NCBI GenBank assembly: GCA_042663485.1
Contig: JBHTAF010000001.1
Source of the DNA: Natronosalvus sp042663485
GTDB taxonomy: Archaea; Halobacteriota; Halobacteria; Halobacteriales; Natrialbaceae
Reading direction: 5' to 3' (one strand)
Length of the DNA: 64,000 nt
Each line of letters begins with the position of its first letter. Position 1 is the first letter of the stretch. This document shows, in pieces, positions 26,139 through 33,746 of this stretch. A program made the translations under genes and the position numbers. Below the pieces are notes generated by a model. That model did not search any database. It saw only the letters and a program-made list of their open reading frames with translations, and was not told the origin of the DNA.

Positions 26139-27269
26139 ATGAATCACACCAACCCGAATACTGGCGAGTTAGACGGAGTACCCCTGGTTCCGAAGCCCAC
26201 AGCGGAATACGTGAACCCACGCCAGTTTGAAGACTACAAAGCGTTCCGGAAAAACCTGATACAGTGGATGAACCATCTTGGGAAAGATCCGGACCGGGCT
26301 GAAGGCTACGCGTACGCGACCGTCCGCCAACGCGCGTACAAACTGGATAGGTTCTATCGCTGGGTCTGGGAACAGGAAGACGGGTACACGCTCAGCATGA
26401 CTCCGGATCATGCCGACCAGTACATCAAGCACTTGATCTACGAGGAGACCTCGCAGACGCTTAAGGCCGGATTCCAGAAAGCGTTGAAAACATTGTTCAA
26501 ATACTACCGGTACGAGAAAGGAAAAGACGTGGAGTGGGAGCCTGAGATCAGTTTCACCGCCTCCTCAAGTACTCACCAGATCAAGGATTTTCTTAGTGGT
26601 GAGGAACGCCGGAAGCTCAAACAAGCCGTTCTCGAACACGGATCTATCCCGCACTACAATTCGTTGACGCCTGAAGAACGAGATAAATGGAAAGCGCATT
26701 TAGCTCAACGGTTCGAGAAACCGAAGTCCGAGGTTTCGAAGAAGGACTGGGACCGTGCGAACGGCTGGAAATACCCGTCAATCCTTTACACCACGATGGA
26801 CGCTGGCTTCCGGCCTATCGAAGTGGGCCGTGCGAAAACCAGTTGGCTGGACCTCGAGAACCGGTTGCTCCGGATTCCAAAGGAAGAGTCCACGAAAAAC
26901 ACGGAGAACTGGCACGTCGCGTTAAGCGACCAAAGTTGTAACATGCTTCAGCACTGGCTGGCTGAAAGAGAAAACTACGACAAATACCAGGACACGGATG
27001 CACTTTGGCTGACCAGATACGGCAACCCCTACAGTAGTTCCTCGCTCAACCGGTTTCTGAAAAAGCTGTGTGAAACCGCTGAAATACCTGTCGAGAACCG
27101 AAGCCTCACCTGGTACAGTATTAGACACAGTGTAGGGACACAGATGAGCCGAGACCAAGGACCGGCCGCGGTCCAACAACAGCTCCGACAGAAGTCGTAT
27201 GAGATGGCGATCCGGTACGATCAAGCACCCGTAGACGATAGACAGGAAACCGTCAACCAGTGGGACTAA
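26139..27269 (+). CDS. Tyrosine recombinase / integrase
   Basis: The 376-residue protein has a SAM-like N-terminal DNA-binding domain (about 25-130) and a catalytic domain. Visible active-site residues are Arg225 in DAGFRPIEVG, Lys253, Arg329-His330 in WYSIRHSVG (the first His of the usual H-x-x-R is Tyr here), and the nucleophile Tyr360 in MAIRYDQ. It should integrate and excise the element at the adjacent tRNA-Gly gene. ATG 26139 follows a purine-rich stretch; an in-frame codon 27 bases upstream is possible. Its stop overlaps the convergent zinc-ribbon gene by 4 bases. Confidence 0.9.
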   Translation: MNHTNPNTGELDGVPLVPKPTAEYVNPRQFEDYKAFRKNLIQWMNHLGKDPDRAEGYAYATVRQRAYKLDRFYRWVWEQEDGYTLSMTPDHADQYIKHLIYEETSQTLKAGFQKALKTLFKYYRYEKGKDVEWEPEISFTASSSTHQIKDFLSGEERRKLKQAVLEHGSIPHYNSLTPEERDKWKAHLAQRFEKPKSEVSKKDWDRANGWKYPSILYTTMDAGFRPIEVGRAKTSWLDLENRLLRIPKEESTKNTENWHVALSDQSCNMLQHWLAERENYDKYQDTDALWLTRYGNPYSSSSLNRFLKKLCETAEIPVENRSLTWYSIRHSVGTQMSRDQGPAAVQQQLRQKSYEMAIRYDQAPVDDRQETVNQWD

Positions 27270-27670
27270 AAATCGGGTTCCTCAACGTTTACTGCGGCTT
27301 TGATATCGGTTTCGCGTTCATCGATCCGTTGGATAATCCGGTCGTAGACAAACGATAGATCGAGATCGTCCGGGTCAACATCATCCCAGTCATCGGCAGC
27401 TAACAAGATGAGGGTGCGGATTGTGCCCTTCGCATTTCCCATGACGTACATCCGTAACCCGAGCACGTACTCATCCTCCATGTAAGCTGGGACCGTGAGA
27501 TCCCAGTCCTTTAACCCGTCAACTTGGCTGTCTACCAATCCATCGACAGCGTTCCAGAACTTGTCTAACCCTTCTTCAGAGTCAAGTTTGTCATTGAGGC
27601 TGGTACCGCAGTGTGGACAGTAGTTTGCAGCGTCAGTTATCTCTTCATCGCAGGTCCGACAGTATTCCAT
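27266..27670 (-). CDS. Zinc-ribbon protein of unknown function
   Basis: The 134-residue acidic protein opens with a zinc ribbon (EYCRTCDEEI, then YCPHCGTSL, Cys pairs 13 residues apart). About 100 residues follow with predicted helices (GLRMYVMGNAKGTIRTLILLA). No catalytic motif is recognised. It is convergent with the integrase and overlaps its stop codon by 4 bases, so the two have moved together. It might be a directionality or accessory factor, but this is only inference from position. Confidence 0.6.
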   Translation of the reverse strand: MEYCRTCDEEITDAANYCPHCGTSLNDKLDSEEGLDKFWNAVDGLVDSQVDGLKDWDLTVPAYMEDEYVLGLRMYVMGNAKGTIRTLILLAADDWDDVDPDDLDLSFVYDRIIQRIDERETDIKAAVNVEEPDF

Positions 27671-27949
27671 GTGGTGTATCCACACTACCCATGACAGTAT
27701 GATAGTGCTCTTCAGTCCTGCAAGAGTATTTGGCTTCACAGGAGAACCGTGGTACGGTGTACAGTCGTTTCCGGTTTCAAAGCTGATTCCGACCTGGTTC
27801 TCAAAGCTGGATAGAGTCTGTTGAAGCCTGTTTCAAACCTGGTTTTTCAAGGCTGAGAAGAATAGAGAAGAGACGCTACGGTTTGTTCTCGTTGTCTGAT
27901 CCCTGTATTGATTTGGTGAGGAGAGATAGCGTCGAAGCTTCAGTTGCTC
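27671..27949. other. Gap with repeated TTCAAAGCT motifs
   Basis: No gene is seen in this gap. The motif TTCAAAGCT or a one-base variant (TCTCAAAGCT) occurs around 27777 and 27803. A related TTTCAAACCT lies near 27832, and a further copy near 26009 lies between the tRNA and the integrase. Copies flanking an integrase gene could be arm-type binding sites. Confidence 0.35.
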
Positions 27950-28198
27950 TCACTCAACTCTAACTAGCGGCTCTTCCTCAAACTCCACAGTAACTGTGTG
28001 ACCTGCGTACGGAAATTCTACTCGGCCAACTCGAGTAGCCCCACTAACGGTTGTAGAAAAGATCGCCTCCAATGCGTCAGGATCCACGACGTCATAGAGT
28101 GGAGGAAGCTCTAATGGGTCTGTGTCCTCAAGAGCGGTTACTCCGTCTAGAATCTGTTCGAGTATCTCATTGCTCTCGCTTGCAAGAGACTGAGTCAT
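27950..28198 (-). CDS. Small HalOD1 output domain protein
   Basis: The 82-residue protein is a minimal HalOD1 domain: helix NEILEQILDGVTALEDTDPLELPPL split by turns, then DVVDPDALEAIF, and the closing strands GHTVTVEFEEEPLVRVE. Such single domains are common in haloarchaea and are thought to act in signal output. ATG 28198 is preferred to one 21 bases upstream because the domain begins soon after it. It is read in the same direction as the PadR-like gene upstream, 142 bases away. Confidence 0.7.
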   Translation of the reverse strand: MTQSLASESNEILEQILDGVTALEDTDPLELPPLYDVVDPDALEAIFSTTVSGATRVGRVEFPYAGHTVTVEFEEEPLVRVE

Positions 28199-28340
28199 TA
28201 GCCCTACAGGGCACAGCATCTCGGTAATACTTTTCGATACAATTGTTACCAGCAGTCATTGATTTCGAAGTAAATCCAGTTTGAGTGGTATTGATACGTG
28301 ACCTGTCGAAGTACATGAACTACTACGAGGTGTCCGTCAG

Positions 28341-28613
28341 CTAATCGACGTACTGTAATTCCCACTCTCGTCTCTTTTCAATCGCTTGTTCTCCCGAGTC
28401 CGTGATCGCGTAGTAATTCGTTCTCCGGTCTAGCTGCCCCTTTTCGACTAGCTCTTTGTTGACTACTGTGTCGAGGTTGGGATACAGCCGTCCATGGTTG
28501 ATCTCGGTGCTGTAGTACTGCTCCACCTCTTCTTTGACATCCTGTCCGGATGGTTGGTCGGCACCGGCAATGACGTATAAGAGGTCTCGTTGGAACCCTG
28601 TGAGATCGTCCAT
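28341..28613 (-). CDS. PadR-family winged-helix regulator
   Basis: The 90-residue protein has the PadR layout: LTGFQRDLLYVIAGADQPSG, the recognition region INHGRLYPNLDTVVNKELVEKG, and the wing RRTNYYAITDSGEQAI. It would bind DNA as a dimer and repress nearby genes. It is divergent from the barrel-like protein gene at 28981, and the 370-base gap between them may hold its operator. Confidence 0.85.
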   Translation of the reverse strand: MDDLTGFQRDLLYVIAGADQPSGQDVKEEVEQYYSTEINHGRLYPNLDTVVNKELVEKGQLDRRTNYYAITDSGEQAIEKRREWELQYVD

Positions 28614-28980
28614 ACTCAGGAATACTCACTTTTTTGATTGTATTTGTAATCCTGAGCATACGGAACAACCCACGGCAGAAGTAACCGAATATTTGTCTGC
28701 TATCACCGTGCTTACCGGTGTACTGGATGCGAACTGTCTGGGCGCCATCTGAACGGTGGTGTTCCAGTAAGCAGTACTCCGTTGGTCTCTCAGATTAGGG
28801 AGATATGAGGTGGGTCATTGAATCGTATCGATCGAGGACGCACAGCAAGCGGAGTATATCGGTTTTCTACACCGGCATCCGTTCGCGACCGATGCCTATG
28901 AACTAGGGTACGCGGTCGGGGTCAGAGAAGACTACAGCTATCAGATCGAGGAGGTTCCAAACGTCGATCTTCCAGTCATA
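28614..28980. other. Gap containing unannotated 5' coding sequence of the next gene
   Basis: Bases 28614-28820 hold no gene I can see; a promoter for the PadR-like gene should lie near 28630. From 28822 to 28980 the frame of the next gene is open for 53 codons and reads as protein (for example GFLHRHPFATDAYELGYAVG from 28861), yet contains no ATG, GTG or TTG. Confidence 0.5.
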
Positions 28981-29739
28981 ATGTTGGATAACGATTTCCG
29001 AGACCCGGATCTCGACCGTTATCTGGAAAAATTTGAACGATATGATCCATCAGTTGCAGTCCTCGGTGACGCCTATACACAAGAAGAAGCGGAGGAACTG
29101 GACTTGGTTGTTGAACAACTTCGAGACGAGCATCCGTACAAAGAGTACGTTGCGGTGCCGAAGTGCCGTGAGGCACTCGAGATACTCGGTGAAGATCTCA
29201 TACTAGGTTACTCGATGGGTTACAGCGACGTCCAAGCTTCAGATTTCTCTGATATAGTGGACTGGCGAGGTTTGAAAATTCATCTCTTGGGAGCGTCACC
29301 GCCGAAACAGTACGAGGTGATCCAGGATTTGACGCAGCCCACGCTCACCGGTGATCCACCAGCTGACATCGTGGGGTTGGACTGGAACGGGTTCCACAGA
29401 GTAGCGTACAACGGCGAGTACTGGAGCCGTGATGGCTGGCAGCCCGCCGATCAGCTTACAGTCAGGGAGACCGTCCAGAAATCCTTGGAAGAGATCAAAA
29501 CGTACTGGCAAGACAAAGGTATCTGGCCGGGTACCGGGCCTCGAGACCTGTATGGGCCTGCGGTGAAAGAACCGGACGAACCGATTTTTATGGACCAAGG
29601 TGGCGATCTCATACTCACTAGAGAAGAACTCGAGCACGCCTATGTAGAACAGTACGAGTACAAGGGTGAAGACGTGGCTTGGGCGTTTCAAAACCGGAAA
29701 GCGAAGCAGTTTATCGAGTACCGGGAAGGACTGGATTAG
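28981..29739 (+). CDS. TGT/DpdA-like or DUF6610-like protein, true start unclear
   Basis: The protein is at least 252 residues. Alternating strands and helices carry the motifs LDNDFRDPDL, VAVPKCREAL, LGYSMGYSDV, KIHLLGASPP and VGLDWNG. This pattern suggests a TIM barrel. It resembles a family I recall from haloarchaeal viruses and elements, which is distantly like tRNA-guanine transglycosylase; that recollection is not firm. ATG 28981 is the first usable start, but protein-like sequence continues in frame upstream to a stop at 28819-28821, so the gene either uses an unusual start or has lost its 5' end through a small indel. A HEPN-like gene follows 78 bases downstream on the same strand. 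Confidence 0.5.
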   Translation: MLDNDFRDPDLDRYLEKFERYDPSVAVLGDAYTQEEAEELDLVVEQLRDEHPYKEYVAVPKCREALEILGEDLILGYSMGYSDVQASDFSDIVDWRGLKIHLLGASPPKQYEVIQDLTQPTLTGDPPADIVGLDWNGFHRVAYNGEYWSRDGWQPADQLTVRETVQKSLEEIKTYWQDKGIWPGTGPRDLYGPAVKEPDEPIFMDQGGDLILTREELEHAYVEQYEYKGEDVAWAFQNRKAKQFIEYREGLD

Positions 29740-29817
29740 ATGTAATTCAAACACTTAAATATAGATAGAAAAGAAACACAGGAATATCGATTCAAGAATG
29801 CTTGGTGACATACTCTG

Positions 29818-30321
29818 ATGAAGTCAAATACAGATGAGAAATATGAGAGGCTTGACGAACTTGCTGAAAACGAAGACTGGCCTGAAGAACTCAACAGAAT
29901 CACAGATCGGTTGAAAGAGATCGACTGGTTCTCAGAATACCGGGAGCAGTTATGGCGTGCCAGAGATGAAGGTCACCGTGCAACCGTTATCATCCTTCTC
30001 AACACGTTTTTTGAAGCATACCTCTATGACGCATTCAAACAATACTACAGGGAGAAGGGGCTTACTGACGACGAACTATTCTTTATCGAGAAGATGAACC
30101 ACAACCAGATACTAGATCAGTCTCGCCAAACCGGCATACTCAGCGAGAACAACTACCGTATTCTGAAAAATCTGAACATGGCTAGGAACTCATACGCACA
30201 CGATCTTCTGAACTGGACGCCTTCTAACACGACTGAAATCGAAGAACAAGGCGAAGTGGAGGCCGCCTTCCAGCTTCATCAAGATATTCTGCTTAACGGT
30301 TCACAGGTCCTAAGCGAATGA
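29818..30321 (+). CDS. HEPN-domain protein, candidate ribonuclease
   Basis: The 167-residue, mostly helical protein has the motif RNSYAHDL near residue 122, an R-N-x3-H pattern (R-x4-H) that is the active site of HEPN ribonucleases. Another helix, ATVIILLNTFFEAYLYDAFK, is typical of the fold's first core helix. HEPN proteins act in toxin-antitoxin, abortive infection and other defence systems by cutting RNA. There is no adjoining MNT nucleotidyltransferase antitoxin. It ends one base before the convergent RelE-like gene. The motif is seen; the RNase activity is inferred. Confidence 0.65.
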   Translation: MKSNTDEKYERLDELAENEDWPEELNRITDRLKEIDWFSEYREQLWRARDEGHRATVIILLNTFFEAYLYDAFKQYYREKGLTDDELFFIEKMNHNQILDQSRQTGILSENNYRILKNLNMARNSYAHDLLNWTPSNTTEIEEQGEVEAAFQLHQDILLNGSQVLSE

Positions 30322-30322
30322 C

Positions 30323-30625
30323 CTATTTGTACGCGGTATCGCGGTGACTGACTGAGAGGAACACTAGTCCGTTGTCGTTGATGTCGAAGAAGATTCTGTG
30401 ATCGACTTTTTGGCCTCGATTCCCGACTTTTAGCCGCCAGACGCTTCCTTCTGCTTCGATGTATTTGACGTTGGGATGGTGCCAGGGATCTGTTAGATAG
30501 TCTGAGACGAGTTCTTCGACGGCTTCTGCTACCGATGTCTTTACGGTTTCGTCCAGGTCTTCAAAATCGGTTTGGAAACGCGGTTTATACGTTGTCTTCG
30601 ATAAGTTCTCTAATGTTTCCCGCAT
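30323..30625 (-). CDS. RelE/ParE-family toxin
   Basis: This 100-residue protein has the small alpha/beta toxin fold. Two N-terminal helices are followed by strands with SVWRLKVGNRGQKVDHRIFFDIN and the C-terminal FLSVSHRDTAYK, which provide the Arg and His residues used in this family. Toxins of this type cut mRNA at the ribosome or poison gyrase. It overlaps the RHH antitoxin gene upstream by 41 bases, the normal antitoxin-first order. Confidence 0.75.
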   Translation of the reverse strand: MRETLENLSKTTYKPRFQTDFEDLDETVKTSVAEAVEELVSDYLTDPWHHPNVKYIEAEGSVWRLKVGNRGQKVDHRIFFDINDNGLVFLSVSHRDTAYK

Positions 30626-30821
30626 CGTCCTGTTCCCGGGCTTCTTCTATTGCTTCCAGTGTTTCACGAGATAGTGGTTCGGTGACGCTGTGTCTTCGCT
30701 CCATCTCTTTCCGTATCATTGACCGGATGGCTTCCGCTTTCGAAGCATACTGGCCTTCCTCAACCTCTGACTCGACGTACTGGTAGAGGACAGACGGAAG
30801 ATCTACAGTGGTTGTTGGCAT
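30585..30821 (-). CDS. Ribbon-helix-helix antitoxin
   Basis: The 78-residue protein starts with the strand TTTVDLPSVLYQYVESEV, then helices around SKAEAIRSMIRKEME, the ribbon-helix-helix DNA-binding fold. The C-terminal 35 residues are acidic and likely wrap the toxin. The gene should be autoregulated: an 8-base inverted repeat overlaps its TATA region at 30834-30852. It overlaps the toxin gene by 41 bases, which couples translation. Confidence 0.8.
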   Translation of the reverse strand: MPTTTVDLPSVLYQYVESEVEEGQYASKAEAIRSMIRKEMERRHSVTEPLSRETLEAIEEAREQDDAGNIRELIEDNV

Positions 30822-30833
30822 ACTATATAATAT

Positions 30834-30852
30834 TCATATAATTTTTATATGA
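30834..30852 (-). promoter_or_regulatory. Inverted repeat operator over the antitoxin promoter
   Basis: TCATATAA and TTATATGA form perfect 8-base arms around TTT, 13-31 bases upstream of the antitoxin ATG. The arm nearest 30850 also serves as a TATA element for an almost leaderless transcript. Binding of the ribbon-helix-helix protein here would shut its own promoter. Confidence 0.6.
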
Positions 30853-30999
30853 GTTATCGTTCTCAGCCATAACTTATTGGGTGTTCTAAGCGACTATCTC
30901 AGCGTTTCTGTCATCAACCGGGGTTCTCCGAGAATCTAAAAGCCCTGGTGTCACTAGACAGTAACTATTTATGGTTGGTGTTTTAAACTTTCAAAGTAT

Positions 31000-31479
31000 A
31001 TGGGAAGTGCGTCTGCCAGTTCCTCCGCAGCATCTAGTATAGGATACTCAGATGCGAAGAAGGGGATGAACAAGGCCTTAGAATCAAACCGTACTCAGAT
31101 GGCTGTTGATATTGCTGTTACTGGAGCGTTAGCTGTACAACCGAACGGCCCGGCTAAAGTCACGGCCTACTCCTATCTCAAACATACAAACACTTTCATC
31201 CAAACTGCGAGCCAGGATGGTATCCAAGCAGGTATCGAAGCTACCGGAAAAAGCGCGATCCAAGGAGAGATCGTTAACCAGGTCTCCGGGGGAATTATCA
31301 ATACTTCACAGCATGCAGTTTCAGCCGCCTCTGAAAACGAGACAGTAGCAAGAGGAGTCGATGAGGTAAACAACAACTTTGGCACTCCTTCAGAGGAAGC
31401 CGCGAAAGCGACCCTTGGAAGCGTTATTTCTAACGGGGCTGACGCGATGAAGACAAAAGGTTCGAACAACGATGAGTGA
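31000..31479 (+). CDS. Small Met-Gly-Ser protein, candidate QatB-like substrate of the QueC-like enzyme
   Basis: The 159-residue protein starts MGSASASSSAASS, so removal of Met would expose an N-terminal Gly on a flexible Ser/Ala tail. The rest is Ala-, Gly- and Asn-rich with helices such as MAVDIAVTGALAVQ, and no transmembrane segment is certain. No family is recognised. It is the first gene of a three-gene operon with a likely promoter (TATTTATGG, about 30966-30974) and a nearly leaderless transcript. Its last 8 bases overlap the next gene. The N-terminal pattern resembles QatB (Met-Gly-Thr-Ser as I recall), whose partner QatC is QueC-like. That function is inferred from context, not from overall similarity. 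Confidence 0.5.
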   Translation: MGSASASSSAASSIGYSDAKKGMNKALESNRTQMAVDIAVTGALAVQPNGPAKVTAYSYLKHTNTFIQTASQDGIQAGIEATGKSAIQGEIVNQVSGGIINTSQHAVSAASENETVARGVDEVNNNFGTPSEEAAKATLGSVISNGADAMKTKGSNNDE

Positions 31480-31897
31480 CGATCAATTCATAGACGAAGA
31501 AGAGGCGGAACAGAACATCCAAGAGTTCATCGAAGAACACGGGAACGAAGGACTATTTGTAGTCTACTTCCGCCAGTTCATCTTCAGCTTCATAATGCAG
31601 GAACTGAAGTCTAGCGACGACGAAATCGACGATATTGGAACGCAGCTCCACCTCAGTACGGACGGCGACCAACTTCTCAAGGACCAACGCGAACAGATGC
31701 TCGAACGGTGCGAACACTGGGCACAAGACCTCGTCGACCACCTGAAAGAAGATGACGTCGTATCCGAAGTAATCGAATCCGGAGACATCTCCCGACTTGA
31801 ACACGATGACGTTGAAGAACGCGTCCACCAAGCGATCCACAACAAGTTTGGCGAATGGGAAACCCTTCTCGAAACCATTCTGGAGGAACTGGAATGA
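31472..31897 (+). CDS. Small acidic helical protein of the QueC-like cassette
   Basis: The 141-residue protein is strongly acidic and looks entirely helical, with a central hydrophobic helix (GLFVVYFRQFIFSFIMQEL). It has long Glu/Asp-rich stretches on each side, including HWAQDLVDHLKEDDVVSEV. No domain is recognised. It overlaps the preceding gene by 8 bases and the QueC-like gene by 4 (ATGA), so all three are translationally coupled and likely form one complex. A role as adaptor or inhibitor is possible. Confidence 0.5.
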   Translation: MSDDQFIDEEEAEQNIQEFIEEHGNEGLFVVYFRQFIFSFIMQELKSSDDEIDDIGTQLHLSTDGDQLLKDQREQMLERCEHWAQDLVDHLKEDDVVSEVIESGDISRLEHDDVEERVHQAIHNKFGEWETLLETILEELE

Positions 31898-33327
31898 CAA
31901 CGAAGAAGTTCTATGTCCAAAGGCACCCGGAGTTTCAGAACCGTACAGACTCTACTCATCGAGAGAGTACCGACTACGACGATACCATCGCGGTCATTCC
32001 ATACCAAGGAGACGAAGTACCTCACTATCCAGACTATGACAGATGGAAACCGCCGCAAACTGATGAAGCGGTTAAGTACGATCATTCTATCACCCACAGT
32101 CTCTTCTTCGGAAAGGTACCCGACAAGATCTTAGATATTGTTGAGATCGCTGTAGCCACATTTGCTGCTGACAAGGCAGTAGATCGAGAAATAAAGGTTA
32201 ATCATGAGGACTTTGATGAAAGCAGGCTCAACACGCGGAATATAAAGCTTCAGATCCCGGTTCTCTCTCCAGAGATAGCGACTGAGGAGATGGAACAGCT
32301 TTACTCGGAGATGGTGTCCCACATGACTCGGGACGTTATAGAGTACGACTTCCGCTTTGTCAATGAAGCCAAGTCTGTAAGTCAGCATATCCCTCAAAAT
32401 GGGAAAGAAATGGTTAGTTTGCTTTCAGATGGGTTAGATAGCACCGCCGGAGTATACCACAACAAGTCTCAAGAAACGGATTCGGAGTATGTTACCGTAA
32501 ACTATGGGAGCGGTGTTAAACCTAAAGTGGAAGGGATTGCAGAAGATGCAGGGATTAGGCCACTGATCTTTAAAGCACGGTACGAAGGTACCGGTGAATC
32601 AACCCAGTTCTCTCGAGGACTTCTCCATCTCAGCTTTGCAGCTGCTGCCGCCTCAGCCAACGGAGCCAACGAAATACGTTGTTTCGAAAACGGGATCATG
32701 GCTCGATTCCACATACTGTCCGAAGGCTGGATGACCACGAGAACGGTTTCACCACTTTTCCTCACCTACTTTAACAAGATACTAGAAAACAGTCTTTCCG
32801 AGCCTGTTACAGTCAAAAACCCGTTTGTCAACCAAACAAAGGCCGAAATCATTGAGATGGTGCCTACTACTGAAACAGTACAGAAGACCGTCTCTTGCCC
32901 ACATAAGGCACGGTTCGGAAACCAGAACTGCGGGCTATGTGTACCCTGTCTCATACGGAACATCGGTATAATACAGAGCAGTCACGAAATCGGGTTAGAA
33001 GACCTCTCTAAGTACAACCCACTAGTTTCAGCCGACTTCGAAAACCAGAGTTACAACGTAGAGATCAAAGAAGTCCAGAATAACAACGCAAACTCAGAAG
33101 ATGTATTTTTCAAAGCTACAGCAGAGATAGCATACTTCTGCCGCCGTATCTTAGAGGATGATCCTCGAGATCTCGCAACCGAGTATCCGGAGTTATTGAA
33201 CAAGCCGATATACGAACAACACTATCAGTTCGCTGAAAACTTCACGGAAGCCTTAGAACTGGTTTCCGAGCAGAACCCTACCATCCAGACCCTACTAACC
33301 GGCCAGCAACAGAAACTGGCCCAGTAG
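31894..33327 (+). CDS. QueC-like PP-loop enzyme (QatC/Cap9-like)
   Basis: The 477-residue protein has a 160-residue N-terminal region not found in housekeeping QueC, then the PP-loop ATP motif SDGLDS (178-183, classically SGGxDS). C335, C346, C349 and C352 in SCPHKARF...CGLCVPC form a QueC-type zinc site. QueC makes 7-cyano-7-deazaguanine from 7-carboxy-7-deazaguanine with ATP and ammonia. QueC-like proteins with extra N-terminal regions also occur in the Qat and type IV CBASS defence systems. The gene starts within the previous stop codon (ATGA). Genes for QueD, QueE or the archaeosine pathway are not nearby, so a defence role is likelier than tRNA modification. Confidence 0.75.
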   Translation: MTTKKFYVQRHPEFQNRTDSTHRESTDYDDTIAVIPYQGDEVPHYPDYDRWKPPQTDEAVKYDHSITHSLFFGKVPDKILDIVEIAVATFAADKAVDREIKVNHEDFDESRLNTRNIKLQIPVLSPEIATEEMEQLYSEMVSHMTRDVIEYDFRFVNEAKSVSQHIPQNGKEMVSLLSDGLDSTAGVYHNKSQETDSEYVTVNYGSGVKPKVEGIAEDAGIRPLIFKARYEGTGESTQFSRGLLHLSFAAAAASANGANEIRCFENGIMARFHILSEGWMTTRTVSPLFLTYFNKILENSLSEPVTVKNPFVNQTKAEIIEMVPTTETVQKTVSCPHKARFGNQNCGLCVPCLIRNIGIIQSSHEIGLEDLSKYNPLVSADFENQSYNVEIKEVQNNNANSEDVFFKATAEIAYFCRRILEDDPRDLATEYPELLNKPIYEQHYQFAENFTEALELVSEQNPTIQTLLTGQQQKLAQ

Positions 33328-33338
33328 TACTGTAAGGC

Positions 33339-33746
33339 CTATCGATTTTCACGGATCTGTTCCTGCAAATCTCTAAACGACTGTTGGAGCTGAGCCATCT
33401 GTGTTTCAAGCTCAAAGACATGGTCAACTAACTCCTCGTACTCTATCTCCTGATATTTCTCCGTTCTTCGATCGCTGTCTTGGAATAGTAGCTCTGGATA
33501 TTCAGTGAGATCTACACTTTTTGGAGCTTTGAAGACCCGTTTCTGACCGTCGATAACTCTCTCAGTGTAGCCCTCCGGTTTGTGGATAGTGATCAGGCCG
33601 AGATCTTCGAGTTTGGTAAAACAGTAGTTGACCTCGTGGTTCTCCAATGTGGTTTCCGCAGTAATCTTCTGGACATCGTCGTAGCCTTCACTGATTTTCT
33701 GGAGTACAGCTCGGTCTTTGTCGCGTAGCGGTAGCTCGTCAGTCAT
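33339..33746 (-). CDS. Winged-helix regulator at the end of the transfer operon
   Basis: This 135-residue protein has a winged helix (LRDKDRAVLQKISEGYDDVQ, then NYCFTKLEDLGLITIHKPEG) and a C-terminal coiled coil (FELETQMAQLQQSFRDLQEQ) for dimerisation. It resembles MarR/PhiH1-type haloarchaeal regulators. Its start overlaps the VirD4-like stop by 8 bases, so it is the last gene of the secretion operon and may feed back on it. Confidence 0.7.
   Translation of the reverse strand: MTDELPLRDKDRAVLQKISEGYDDVQKITAETTLENHEVNYCFTKLEDLGLITIHKPEGYTERVIDGQKRVFKAPKSVDLTEYPELLFQDSDRRTEKYQEIEYEELVDHVFELETQMAQLQQSFRDLQEQIRENR

Noticed and set aside
31000..33327. Complete Qat or type IV CBASS operon
   Set aside because: No KAP-type ATPase, TatD-like nuclease, CD-NTase or OGG-like gene is found within several kilobases.
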